Positions 7,183 through 15,358 of a stretch of DNA of 28,744 bases are shown one piece after another. The notes under the pieces are model-generated. The model saw only the letters and a program-made list of their open reading frames with translations. It was not told where the DNA came from and made no database searches. Where the stretch lies: the IMG/VR virus record IMGVR_UViG_3300033153_008767, positions 1-28,744 of that record; one strand, written 5' to 3'. The translations under genes and the position numbers were made by a program. The stretch's first letter is position 1; every line of letters starts with the position of its first letter. This DNA is from a virus.

Positions 7183-10100
7183 TTATAACTCCACTTTATT
7201 TCTTATTGCTTTACCAATAAGAACTTGTTCATTAATCTTAGTTGTGATTTGCACATCTTCTCTTAATAATTTATTTATTGTTACACTTTCCACAATACTC
7301 TTGCTGATATAAACATCAAATCTCATTCTATTAACAAATACACTGGTTATAGTAAATACATTAGCAATATCAGTCTCACTAGCAAGATTAATTAATGCTA
7401 ATTTTGAAATCGTATTGGCTAACGCTTCATCAATTTCATAAGCAGAGTTAACAATTACAAAGCCTATTTGGGTAACAGCTTGAGCAATATCTTCTTCAGT
7501 AGACAATCCAATATGAGCAGTAAATCTATGGTCTATCGAATTTGATAAATCTACTTCTTGAGATTGAATTAATTCATATGTTCTATTTAAAGACATATCA
7601 AAAGATAAATCAGTTTCAAGAGATTGCCCAACATGACTGGTAAAAGAATGTATTATTAATAAACTTAAATCATCTTCTGTTGCTTGAATTATTTCTTTTA
7701 ATTTTGATATATTATTTTCTAAACCAGAATCAATTTCATCAGCTATTATTATAGCTTTGGCTTTTGATTTATTTATATCAAAGCCAGAATCTGTTTCAAA
7801 AGAAGTATTAAAAGTATAATATTTTATTCTTGTTATGGCTAAACTATTATCAAATTCATTACCAAATAATAAACTATACAATTTCTTTTTATCAATATCA
7901 TTTGCTAAATCATATTCCAATGATACACCAATCACAGTAGCAGCTGAACTACTAACTATAAAAGCTATATCAGTTTCACTTGCGATATCAAGCGTTCTTA
8001 ATTTGCTATGCAGGTTTTCAAAAGCACTATCAGTTTCGTTAGTTAAATTTGTATCAAAACCTCTATCTATATCTATTATTGTTGAGTTATCAACTTCTAA
8101 CGTCAACCCTAATATTGAAGATATAATGTGTTTTACTATAGTTGCTGTATTAGTTTCAGTTGATAAGTTTAATTGATAATTCTTCAAAGAACTATTATTA
8201 AATGCTTCATCAATTTCATTAGCAAGGTTTATTAATTTTAACTTACTAATACTTGTAATGTTAGCAGTATCTTCTTCTAATGATAAGCCCAATATAGCAC
8301 TAAATATATGATCTATTGCAAACGCTTCATCAGTTTCTTCAGATGCTCCAACTAAATTAGTTAGTGGTATAGATACAACAAAAGAAGTATTATCTTCACT
8401 AGGTTGATTAATCACTCTTATTTTTGGTACAAAAAGAGGGAATGAAATATCAGTTTCATCTATAATATTTAATAATATTGATTTTAATTCATTAACAGTA
8501 AAACCTAAATCTGTTTCACCAGCTTGATTAATCAATAGCTCTTTCAGACCAGTAATTAATAAACTTAAATCAGTTTCATTAGACTGTCCTATTAATAATT
8601 CTTTCAGACCAGAGATTAATAAAGCTGAATCAGTCTCATTACTTTGACCTATTAATAATTCTTTTAAACCTGTTAATAGTAAACTTAAATCAGTTTCATC
8701 AGATAATCCAATTAATAATTCTTTTAATTTAGAAACCAATAAAGCTGAATCATTTTCATTTGCTAATAAAATAGCTTGTGAAATACCAGAACGAATCACA
8801 TCAAAAGCAATATTAGTTTCAATTGCTATATCAATGACTTTTACAATTGCTGCTCTAATAACATCAAAAGCAATATCAGTTTCATTTGATAAGCCAATTA
8901 ATTTTTCTTTTAGTGTATCAATTGCAAAGGAAGAATTAACTTCAGTTCCAACATTTAATAACCAAGTACTTAATGATGTTTGAATAATTGAAGCAAAATC
9001 AACTTCACTTGATAATCCAATTTGATTAAAATTCTTTCTTGAAACACCAAATGATGAATCATTTTCTAACGCTTGGTCTAGTATTGCCCAAAGACCTCGT
9101 ATTGAATTAATTGATAATGTAGAATCTGATTCAAGTGACAACCCAATATCTTGGAATAATGGTACAATTATATAATGATCAAAACCAACATCCCAAGCTT
9201 CAGTAGCATTTCTAGTATCCCCATCAATATCCTCTGTAAACATTGCTGAATAATTTATACCAAAATGTCGTAATTTTGAACCTTGTGCTTGATGGAAATT
9301 TTTATTTGCATAATTAACAAAATCTACTGATGTTACATCTATTTCTACGCCCATATAAACTTCAAAGTTATCATCATTAGCGGCGTTTTTCTCACAAATG
9401 AAATTATTTCTATAGTCAGACCATGTCTCATGTGCAGCATCTATAAATACACTATTAACAATATTAAGTTTTGTAGGAGACGATGGCCTAAACAACACAT
9501 ATATATTATTAAACACGCAATTGTATATTTTATGTATAGTTGCTGATACACTTTCAGCAGATATAGCACCTTGGTTTGTATCTGGATAATTTAGAAATAG
9601 TGAATTATATATAACAGTTGATAAGCCATGAAGATATGCAGAATAATGTGAACCTGTAGCATTGAGATTCCCATCAAATATACAATTAGAAATCACACAA
9701 AAATCAGAAAGATCACGAAAAATCAAAATCCTTGATGTCGTAGCAAATAGTGGTTTATAAAAATTAATCCTATCAAGAGCAATATAAGAACATAACAAAT
9801 CAAGTATATATGAACTACTAGTTGTACTTACTTTAAACCCGTCACCTATGATTCCTTTGTGACTCTCATCAATGGGAACTGTGAGTTTTATATTATTTAT
9901 TGAATCACAATTTTCATTAATATATTGTATAGAATCATCTAATCCTGGAGAAGCCCAGTCATCATAACAATCAGCTTGCCATTTTTGATTCTTATCAATT
10001 AAATTAGTTGGTGTCAAAGTAAGAAATGCTGACAATGAAGTAAAATAACCTTTATACTCTGCTTGCTCTGGACCGGTCATACTATCCCAACCAGTAGTTG

Positions 10101-12474
10101 TACGAATAGCATATTTAATTAAACGAAGCGGAGGTCTTACAACAAAAGAAGAATCAACTTCTGTTGATTGGGTTAAAAACACATGTTTAGGCCCAATAAC
10201 AATAAATGCAGAATCAGTTTCTAATGATTGATGTATTGTAAATAGTATACCTGCTGAAACAATTTGAGCAATATCAGTTTCTATAGGTAAACCTAAATCA
10301 ACAGTTTGATCTAAAACAGCATAAAAATCAGCACCAATATCCCAAGCCCCAGAAGAAGGTTGTGTATCTCCATCAATATCTTTAATAAATTCTGAATAAA
10401 GATTTATTCCCTCACCTATTAAAGAAGACAATCTTGATAAATGATAATTATCATTTGTTACGCTGAGAAAATCTGCAGAATCTACATCTGTAATAACAGG
10501 ATTAAAATTAGTGGCATTTGTAGTTCCAGCACTATACGCATTATTAGAACTATCTGCTGTAATTCCTGAAGACTCACTTAAAACTTTTGTACAATCATAT
10601 AATACAGTATTTTTAACTGTTGCAATGCTACCAGAATCTAATTGAAATCCTCTATCAGCATTAACAATCGTCACATTATCAGCAAAAATAACAGCAGTTG
10701 AAACAGTATTTGCTGACATTGCAGTAGAACCTGTACTACCTGTTCCGAACATTATACAATTTCTTATAGTCTGAGAACTTCCTCTACAAACAATTGATGT
10801 ATGGTCTCCATCAACATTACTATCTATTACCAATGAATCAACCAAACCACCAATACTTCCATAATCAAATTTTAAATTTAATGACCAGCCCCCATATAAA
10901 CTTTTACCAAATCCTATATTATTAATTCTTGAATAATCTGCTGTTAAAATAATTGCATAATAATAACTGTCACTATAAATAAGAAATCCACTATCTCTTA
11001 AACCTTGGTGATATTCAGAAAGTGGTGAAGTGATTTCAATATAATTAACTGAGCTAGTTCCACTTGATGTAAAATTAGTATAATCATTTAATCCAGGTGA
11101 CGCCCAATCTGCATAACAATATGCCTTCCAACACTCGTCAGGTGTAATTAAATCATCAGGAACAATAGCTTTAAATGCTGATAAAGAAGTGAAATACCCA
11201 GAGTATTCTGCTTGCTCAGGGGCAGACATACTATTCCAACCATCAGCAGTTCTAATAGCATATTTAACAATTACAGTTTGCATAACTAATGCTAATGCTG
11301 AATCAGCTTCTATAGCTTGTAATATAGATGTTAATCTATCTGGCACAATTGAAAAAGAAGAATCAGTTGACTCTGATAAGCTAATAACTTGCTCTTTTAG
11401 CCTATTTATTACAAATGAATTATTAGTTTCCTCTGATAAATTAATTGGTATATTTACTGAAGTTATTAGTGCTAATGAAGAATCAGTTTCTTCTGGTAGG
11501 TTAATTGCCTTATCTTTTGCAGAGTTTAATAAAAAACTTATATCATTAGTTTCAGATAAGCCAATAAGTTGATTTTTTGCAGCACTTAATTGAAATGATT
11601 CGCTAACACTTTCTGATAATCCAATTACCTGCTCTTTTAATATTGAATTAGCATTAGAAATATCAACTTCTTCTGAAAGACCTATTACCTGTTCTTTTAA
11701 TGTTGATAATTGAAAACTAACGTCAGAGCTTTCTGTTAAACTAATTGCTTGTTCTTTTAATATTGAATTGGCATTAGATATATCAGTTTCATTCGTTAAT
11801 CCAATATTAATACCAACTACAACAGTTGCAGCAAGTGCTAATGCTGCAGTAGTTGGAAGCCCTGTAGTAATACTTTTAACAGGATTTATCGAAGCAGAAC
11901 TACTGGTTGTTAATGGTAAATCTGTAGGAATAGTTTGACTACCATCATCATAAGTAATGGTAAACGTTAGCTCATCACGAAGCATTGCCGTATGAGCATT
12001 TGTATTATTTATGTGGTCATTACTACCACTTATTGATAGTGTAATGCTGTTAGAACTTGCTAAACTTAATCCAGTAGAGTCTACACCAGTACTATTAGCC
12101 CAAGAAGTTGGAGCAATATAACTAGCAACAGCACTTGATAAATTAATAGTTGTTGCACCATCTATTAATGTAGCACCACCATTAATAAGATAGTTTGCGA
12201 AATCATAAATTGTACATTTATGATTCATTGAAGCCACTGTTACACCTGTAATGGTAACATCAGAAGGCACACCAAGCCCTTCCCAAGTGGTGGTTAAATC
12301 CCAATGCCCATTAAGTTCAGTGTTATTTCTACCATCACTAACATAACTAAGAGAACCATTAGCAGGGTCTCCATCTGTACCATCCCAAACACCAGTAGAT
12401 TTTCCAGAATCTGATGTAAAAGTAAATGATTCAGTATCACTTGGAAAACTAAATGTTTTGACTAATGTTCCCAT
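7183..12474 (-). CDS. Giant virion adhesin: about 42 copies of a 20-residue repeat plus two beta-helix modules, 1763 aa
   Basis: A single 1763-codon frame whose ATG overlaps the upstream stop (TAATG). Residues 1-218 form a Gly/Ser/Thr-rich beta domain. Residues 219-398 are nine tandem 20-residue repeats with consensus LKEQVIGLSEETDxSFxLxx. Residues 399-720 and 781-1105 are two related modules; each opens with KYAIRTxxGWxSMxxPEQAEY, passes through DWASPGL, and closes with EDIDGDTR-like and WDxGxDxY sequences, the look of right-handed parallel beta-helix surface proteins. Three repeats link them (721-780). Residues 1106-1708 are 30 further repeats; 1709-1763 are a unique C-terminus. Polysaccharide-active or receptor-binding function is likely, as a fibre or capsid-bound adhesin; no catalytic motif was recognised. 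It is preceded and followed by small virion genes. Confidence 0.8.
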   Translation of the reverse strand: MGTLVKTFSFPSDTESFTFTSDSGKSTGVWDGTDGDPANGSLSYVSDGRNNTELNGHWDLTTTWEGLGVPSDVTITGVTVASMNHKCTIYDFANYLINGGATLIDGATTINLSSAVASYIAPTSWANSTGVDSTGLSLASSNSITLSISGSNDHINNTNAHTAMLRDELTFTITYDDGSQTIPTDLPLTTSSSASINPVKSITTGLPTTAALALAATVVVGINIGLTNETDISNANSILKEQAISLTESSDVSFQLSTLKEQVIGLSEEVDISNANSILKEQVIGLSESVSESFQLSAAKNQLIGLSETNDISFLLNSAKDKAINLPEETDSSLALITSVNIPINLSEETNNSFVINRLKEQVISLSESTDSSFSIVPDRLTSILQAIEADSALALVMQTVIVKYAIRTADGWNSMSAPEQAEYSGYFTSLSAFKAIVPDDLITPDECWKAYCYADWASPGLNDYTNFTSSGTSSVNYIEITSPLSEYHQGLRDSGFLIYSDSYYYAIILTADYSRINNIGFGKSLYGGWSLNLKFDYGSIGGLVDSLVIDSNVDGDHTSIVCRGSSQTIRNCIMFGTGSTGSTAMSANTVSTAVIFADNVTIVNADRGFQLDSGSIATVKNTVLYDCTKVLSESSGITADSSNNAYSAGTTNATNFNPVITDVDSADFLSVTNDNYHLSRLSSLIGEGINLYSEFIKDIDGDTQPSSGAWDIGADFYAVLDQTVDLGLPIETDIAQIVSAGILFTIHQSLETDSAFIVIGPKHVFLTQSTEVDSSFVVRPPLRLIKYAIRTTTGWDSMTGPEQAEYKGYFTSLSAFLTLTPTNLIDKNQKWQADCYDDWASPGLDDSIQYINENCDSINNIKLTVPIDESHKGIIGDGFKVSTTSSSYILDLLCSYIALDRINFYKPLFATTSRILIFRDLSDFCVISNCIFDGNLNATGSHYSAYLHGLSTVIYNSLFLNYPDTNQGAISAESVSATIHKIYNCVFNNIYVLFRPSSPTKLNIVNSVFIDAAHETWSDYRNNFICEKNAANDDNFEVYMGVEIDVTSVDFVNYANKNFHQAQGSKLRHFGINYSAMFTEDIDGDTRNATEAWDVGFDHYIIVPLFQDIGLSLESDSTLSINSIRGLWAILDQALENDSSFGVSRKNFNQIGLSSEVDFASIIQTSLSTWLLNVGTEVNSSFAIDTLKEKLIGLSNETDIAFDVIRAAIVKVIDIAIETNIAFDVIRSGISQAILLANENDSALLVSKLKELLIGLSDETDLSLLLTGLKELLIGQSNETDSALLISGLKELLIGQSNETDLSLLITGLKELLINQAGETDLGFTVNELKSILLNIIDETDISFPLFVPKIRVINQPSEDNTSFVVSIPLTNLVGASEETDEAFAIDHIFSAILGLSLEEDTANITSISKLKLINLANEIDEAFNNSSLKNYQLNLSTETNTATIVKHIISSILGLTLEVDNSTIIDIDRGFDTNLTNETDSAFENLHSKLRTLDIASETDIAFIVSSSAATVIGVSLEYDLANDIDKKKLYSLLFGNEFDNSLAITRIKYYTFNTSFETDSGFDINKSKAKAIIIADEIDSGLENNISKLKEIIQATEDDLSLLIIHSFTSHVGQSLETDLSFDMSLNRTYELIQSQEVDLSNSIDHRFTAHIGLSTEEDIAQAVTQIGFVIVNSAYEIDEALANTISKLALINLASETDIANVFTITSVFVNRMRFDVYISKSIVESVTINKLLREDVQITTKINEQVLIGKAIRNKVEL
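7351..9159 (-). repeat. Tract of 30 repeats of 60 (rarely 63) bp inside the giant adhesin gene
   Basis: Encodes residues 1106-1708. Twenty-seven units are 20 residues and three are 21. The most conserved positions are an E-T-D (or E-x-D) triplet at units' centre followed by a small residue and a hydrophobic one. DNA identity is highest in the four units at 8491-8730, where LKELLIGQSNETD recurs; other units have diverged strongly but keep the period. Confidence 0.9.
10135..10314 (-). repeat. Three linker repeats between the two beta-helix modules
   Basis: Encodes residues 721-780 of the giant protein: units ending in LPIETDIAQIVS, SLETDSAFIVI and STEVDSSFVVR, each 20 residues and in phase with the same ETD-centred pattern as the two large tracts. 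Confidence 0.8.
11281..11820 (-). repeat. Tract of nine 60-bp repeats near the start of the giant adhesin gene
   Basis: Encodes residues 219-398. Units such as LKEQVIGLSEEVDISNANSI recur without phase change, 9 x 20 residues. LKEQ begins four units. It belongs to the same repeat family as the C-terminal tract but has kept a more uniform Leu-Lys-Glu opening. Confidence 0.9.
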
Positions 12475-12758
12475 TAGCTAATGCTTCCACTTCCAGGCAA
12501 AAATTCCAAACAAGTTCTTATCAATGCTTGAGCAGCACCAGGGGCTAGTTCTTCTAATCTTGCTTGAAAATCAATATATTCTTGCCCTGTAAGAGTATGT
12601 GGTTTATCAGTTTGATTCTTAATAATAGGTGTTTCAAGCAAAGTATAACCAATATGGATAAGATTATCAGCAATATTAAATGCAAAGCTGTCTACCTCTT
12701 GCCCTCTAATTGTTCCAGAAACATCATATGGTGTGTCTAATTCTTTTTGTTGACCCAT
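12474..12758 (-). CDS. Hypothetical virion-region protein, 94 aa
   Basis: A 94-residue protein whose stop overlaps the giant adhesin's start and whose start overlaps the stop of the next gene upstream, so the three are translationally coupled. The sequence (MGQQKELDTPYDVSGTIRGQ at the start, then an SFAFNIADNLIHIGYTLLET segment) has no signal peptide or membrane segment. The C-terminal half is helical (EYIDFQARLEELAPGAAQAL). I do not recognise a family. Coupling to the adhesin suggests an accessory or assembly role, by inference only. Confidence 0.75.
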   Translation of the reverse strand: MGQQKELDTPYDVSGTIRGQEVDSFAFNIADNLIHIGYTLLETPIIKNQTDKPHTLTGQEYIDFQARLEELAPGAAQALIRTCLEFLPGSGSIS

Positions 12759-13066
12759 TATTTTAACTCCACTTTATCATTTACATAGTGATATTTTTTA
12801 CCATGTAAGACTTTCATTCGTGCAGACTTAAATAAACTATGCCGAAATGCTGGAATTTTTGAAATAGCAGAAACATTTCTAAATTCTTCATTTGGCATAA
12901 TTAATCTACTTTTATCAGATTGAGAAAATGGAACATTTTTAATAATTGTAAAAATGCTAATATCTTCTTCAATCGGACTCCATTGGTGACCATCTTCATT
13001 TGTAACATAAACTGTGTCACCAGCATCAAACCCACCACCAGCATTTTTTCTTAATAAAAGTTCCAT
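12758..13066 (-). CDS. Hypothetical virion-region protein, 102 aa
   Basis: A 102-residue, basic protein (MELLLRKNAGGGFDAGDTVY at the start) with an ATG preceded by GAGAATTTATT. The GDTVYVTNEDGHQWSPIEED stretch suggests a small beta-barrel that handles short loops, and the C-terminus is Lys-rich (KVLHGKKYHYVNDKVELK). It overlaps the 94-residue gene by one base. No family recognised and no enzymatic motif. The neighbouring structural genes suggest a small virion or tail-attachment protein. Confidence 0.75.
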   Translation of the reverse strand: MELLLRKNAGGGFDAGDTVYVTNEDGHQWSPIEEDISIFTIIKNVPFSQSDKSRLIMPNEEFRNVSAISKIPAFRHSLFKSARMKVLHGKKYHYVNDKVELK

Positions 13067-13080
13067 AATAAATTCTCAAC

Positions 13081-13539
13081 TTAGAATAATAAAGCTCTGA
13101 TACGACTATAATGCGCTCTGGCTTCACGGCCTCTGGTTGCCAGAAGAACATTACGACCCTTGGGGGCAGCATCTTGATTCCAGGTTGATACACCACCTTC
13201 AGATTTGGAGCCATCTTTAACAAGAATAACCAAAGCTCCACGTTTTTTAGGCATCAAATCGCTACCAGAAACAGCAGACTGAATATCCATCTTGGCAACT
13301 TGAAAAGCAACTTCAAACCAATATGAATCAGGCTTATTGCGAGTAAGACCTTCATACATTTTTTCAGAAAATCGAAGAACTTCTGGCTCACCATCAGGTG
13401 CTGTATTTACTTTTTCAGGCCAGTTTTCATCAGCCCAAAGTTCAGCTAAAATAGCAGGATAAAACTCTTCTGCATTTATTTCAACTTTACCAACAGCAAT
13501 CGCTTCTGCCCAACTAGGCAATGTTGCATTTGTTTCCAT
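13081..13539 (-). CDS. Conserved-looking virion-region protein, 152 aa
   Basis: A 152-residue protein with a good GGAG ribosome binding site. The N-terminal two-thirds are helical (LPSWAEAIAVGKVEINAEEF, EPEVLRFSEKMYEGL, YWFEVAFQVAKMDIQSAV) and the C-terminus is basic (KRGALVILVKDGSK, then RNVLLATRGREARAHYSRIR). No signal peptide or membrane segment. The abundance of Trp and acidic residues in the helical part is notable. Function is not recognised. It is placed between two virion-associated genes and probably belongs to the particle or its assembly. Confidence 0.7.
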   Translation of the reverse strand: METNATLPSWAEAIAVGKVEINAEEFYPAILAELWADENWPEKVNTAPDGEPEVLRFSEKMYEGLTRNKPDSYWFEVAFQVAKMDIQSAVSGSDLMPKKRGALVILVKDGSKSEGGVSTWNQDAAPKGRNVLLATRGREARAHYSRIRALLF

Positions 13540-13570
13540 TTTAATACTCCAAAATTAATTTATTTTTAAC

Positions 13571-13589
13571 TTATTTCAAAATGAAATAA
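13571..13589 (-). terminator. Intergenic hairpin downstream of the 145-aa virion gene
   Basis: Arms TTATTTCA and TGAAATAA pair perfectly (8 bp, 3-base loop). On the minus strand the following sequence is GTTAAAAATAAATTAATTT. All A/T-rich pairs, so a weak terminator or message-stabilising element at most. It lies 2 bases past the stop of the upstream gene. Confidence 0.35.
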
Positions 13590-13591
13590 AA

Positions 13592-14029
13592 TTACGATGC
13601 TCTAGCAAAACCAGCCGCATTAATCTGTGCTGTAATATCAGAACCATCAGTTGTAACAGCAAAATCATGGTGCGTCATTGGAACACGAGTAGCATCTGCA
13701 GCCGCATCTTCATAAGCAACAATTAATTTCACTAACGTGTTATCAAGCGTACCACCAGCAGAAGTCCAAGTTTGATCAGGAACATCAACATCAACACGAT
13801 CATTTGAGTCATCAACTGTTACAGTGCCCGTTAAACCTTCTTTACGACCATAATTAGTAAAATCAGCTTCTGTGTTAGAGCCAGCTAGAATAGCGGCAAG
13901 GTCATCATAATCACGCAATGTAGCGTCAGCTTCAGCTACCTTTAAAAGCATAATTAGAACATTGGTATCATCATCTCTTACTTTTTCAGCAAAAGCACCT
14001 TTAGATATATTAAAGACTTCATCAGCCAT
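13592..14029 (-). CDS. Virion-associated protein, 145 aa, beta-rich
   Basis: A 145-residue acidic protein with GAGGAAAG before its ATG. It reads as a conserved phage virion type: an N-terminal EKVRDDDTNVLIMLLKVAEA helix, the RDYDDLAAILAGSNTEADFT segment, then Thr/Val-rich strands (GTVTVDDSNDRVDVDVPDQT, WTSAGG) and the ending VTTDGSDITAQINAAGF. From memory, similar proteins occur next to tail-fibre genes in many environmental phages, often in genomes that also carry ETD-repeat adhesins; this is recollection, not a search. A capsid or tail surface role is likely. Flanked by hairpins on both sides. Confidence 0.7.
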   Translation of the reverse strand: MADEVFNISKGAFAEKVRDDDTNVLIMLLKVAEADATLRDYDDLAAILAGSNTEADFTNYGRKEGLTGTVTVDDSNDRVDVDVPDQTWTSAGGTLDNTLVKLIVAYEDAAADATRVPMTHHDFAVTTDGSDITAQINAAGFARAS

Positions 14030-14077
14030 TGGACTTTCCTCATTTTGATTAAAATTAATTTATCGCTTACACCAGAA

Positions 14078-14095
14078 AGCCTCAACAAAGAGGCT
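14078..14095 (-). terminator. GC-rich hairpin between lysis and virion genes
   Basis: A perfect 6-bp stem AGCCTC/GAGGCT with a 6-base loop. On the minus strand it is followed by TTTCTGG, a short T-run. It separates the lysis genes from the virion gene at 13592-14029 and may partly terminate or attenuate read-through. Confidence 0.45.
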
Positions 14096-14115
14096 ATTTT
14101 CACACAAATTTATTA

Positions 14116-14208
14116 TTATTTAATTAGCAAATATAATAATGTAAAATAACTTACTGTATAAATAATCCAGAAAAGTTTAAATTTTATTTTTTCACTTAAT
14201 TCTTTCAT
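14116..14208 (-). CDS. Uncalled 30-aa membrane microprotein in the lysis cassette
   Basis: The ATG at 14206-14208 overlaps the end of the peptidase gene in another frame. The product MKELSEKIKFKLFWIIYTVS continues with a hydrophobic run (YFTLLYLLIK), so residues about 11-29 can span the membrane after a charged amphipathic start. It ends in three stop codons in a row (TAA TAA TAA). The ribosome binding site is weak (GAAGAATCAAG). Its place suggests a lysis role such as an accessory holin or antiholin, but that is inference; a chance frame is possible. Confidence 0.45.
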   Translation of the reverse strand: MKELSEKIKFKLFWIIYTVSYFTLLYLLIK

Positions 14209-14509
14209 CTTGATTCTTCGGTTGATATTCAATATGAATATGTGTTTCATGCCACACTACATCAAATGCATCTGCCAGAACAGATTTAATTCTTTCATAC
14301 ATATCTCTTGGCTCAACTAACGTTCTTGTTCTTATATCAATAGCAAGCCCAAGATAATGAAATGAGCCTTCTTTGTGCTTCCCATCTAATGCAGCAGTTA
14401 TGATTAAAACTAAATCCTGTTCTGCATAAAAAGGTTCAATATCATAGATCATATCCCACATAACAGGTTGCAAACCTCTCACATCAACACCGTCTTTTAA
14501 ACCAATCAT
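14192..14509 (-). CDS. Endolysin: M15-type zinc D,D-peptidase, 105 aa
   Basis: A 105-residue protein with the M15-type zinc ligands: GSFHYLGLAIDIR supplies His51 and Asp58, and HETHIHIEY near the C-terminus supplies the third ligand (His90 or His92). In this fold the metal activates water to cut peptide cross-links or D-Ala-D-Ala bonds in peptidoglycan. The small size, barely more than one catalytic domain, and the absence of a signal peptide or wall-binding domain fit a holin-dependent phage lysin of a Gram-negative host. The holin gene is two genes upstream. A D-Ala-D-Ala carboxypeptidase-like or L-Ala-D-Glu specificity cannot be told apart here. Confidence 0.82.
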   Translation of the reverse strand: MIGLKDGVDVRGLQPVMWDMIYDIEPFYAEQDLVLIITAALDGKHKEGSFHYLGLAIDIRTRTLVEPRDMYERIKSVLADAFDVVWHETHIHIEYQPKNQDERIK

Positions 14510-14519
14510 AAATTTCTAC

Positions 14520-14921
14520 TCATTTAAAAAGTTTGTCTAATTTTAAATCTAATTCATTAACCTTGCGATTAATTTCAGTGTGTTCTTTATCATTCTGTTT
14601 GCATTTTAATTCAAACAATTCATTTTTAGCTCTTGCTTCTGTTCCAGTATATCTATCTTGACTTCTATTTACAGCCACTTCTTTTAAATTCGTTAATTTA
14701 TTATTCAATAAATCCATTTTACCTGTTAATGAAGCCATGGCTACTTTATTAACTGTTCTAAAATCAGCTAATATTTTATCTTGCTGAGTAGAATTAAATA
14801 ATAACCAAGCCAGTAACATCAATATTCCAGTGCCCATCAACCCCAATGTATACCTCATCCACGCTGGTGTCACCTCTGATCGTATCACTTGCCTGACTTC
14901 TTCTTTTGTACACATAGTCAT
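14520..14921 (-). CDS. Single-pass membrane protein with long coiled coil, 133 aa
   Basis: A 133-residue protein that overlaps the holin gene by ATGA. Residues about 22-45 form one membrane helix (WMRYTLGLMGTGILMLLAWL). The rest, about 90 residues, is charged, helical and coiled-coil-like (MDLLNNKLTNLKEVAVNRSQ, ENRKVNELDL-like heptads at the end). An N-terminal cytoplasmic segment of about 20 residues precedes the membrane span. This topology, single anchor plus periplasmic coiled coil, recalls i-spanins (Rz-like), but the lipoprotein partner is not evident, so the role is uncertain. A second ATG 6 bases downstream could also serve as start. Position inside the lysis cassette supports a lysis role. 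Confidence 0.7.
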   Translation of the reverse strand: MTMCTKEEVRQVIRSEVTPAWMRYTLGLMGTGILMLLAWLLFNSTQQDKILADFRTVNKVAMASLTGKMDLLNNKLTNLKEVAVNRSQDRYTGTEARAKNELFELKCKQNDKEHTEINRKVNELDLKLDKLFK

Positions 14922-15358
14922 CCAATTTTTTTGGTATCAACAAGATTCTTTTTATCAAAAGAGCGCATACTGCCCAACCCTAATAAGCCTAATAACAAAG
15001 GCAGCATAACTGATAAATCCATTGGTGGGGGCGGTTCTCCTGTCATATTAGAAAAAGCCCATACCCAAATGAGTAAAGGGTGTAATAAATATTGAAATGC
15101 TAATCCAAATCCACAAACCCAAATAATAAAAGGACGTGATCCAGCAACGAACATTGAAGTGCTTTTTGCTTGTTCAATATTAACATTAATTTGAGCAAGC
15201 ATTAATTGAACATGCGCATTTAATTCAGCAAGATTTCCTTTCTGTTTTAATTCTTCAAGTTTACGCATTTCTTCAGCACGTTTATTTGCATCTGGAAAAA
15301 GTTTTTCCAAAGCAATTTTACCTAAATCAAAAGCTGCTGTAAAAGGATCAAGTGACAT
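14918..15358 (-). CDS. Holin, GTA-type three-transmembrane family, 146 aa
   Basis: A 146-residue protein. After a charged helical N-terminus (residues 1-70, KRAEEMRKLEELKQKGNL) come the family's landmarks: SRPFIIWVCGFGLAFQYLLH and PLLIWVWAFSN as two membrane helices, and SVMLPLLLGLLGLGSMRS as the third. The SRPFIIWVCG segment matches the 'gWRPfigwvc' signature of three-helix phage/GTA holins. Such proteins open the inner membrane so that the lysin can reach the wall. The start has GGAG six to seven bases upstream. Overlaps on both sides tie it to the gene at 15348 and the membrane protein at 14520. Confidence 0.85.
   Translation of the reverse strand: MSLDPFTAAFDLGKIALEKLFPDANKRAEEMRKLEELKQKGNLAELNAHVQLMLAQINVNIEQAKSTSMFVAGSRPFIIWVCGFGLAFQYLLHPLLIWVWAFSNMTGEPPPPMDLSVMLPLLLGLLGLGSMRSFDKKNLVDTKKIG

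Noticed and set aside
8491-8730. 60-bp tandem repeats that could be taken for a CRISPR array
   Set aside because: The repeats are in frame throughout a long coding sequence, diverge unit to unit and have no spacers.
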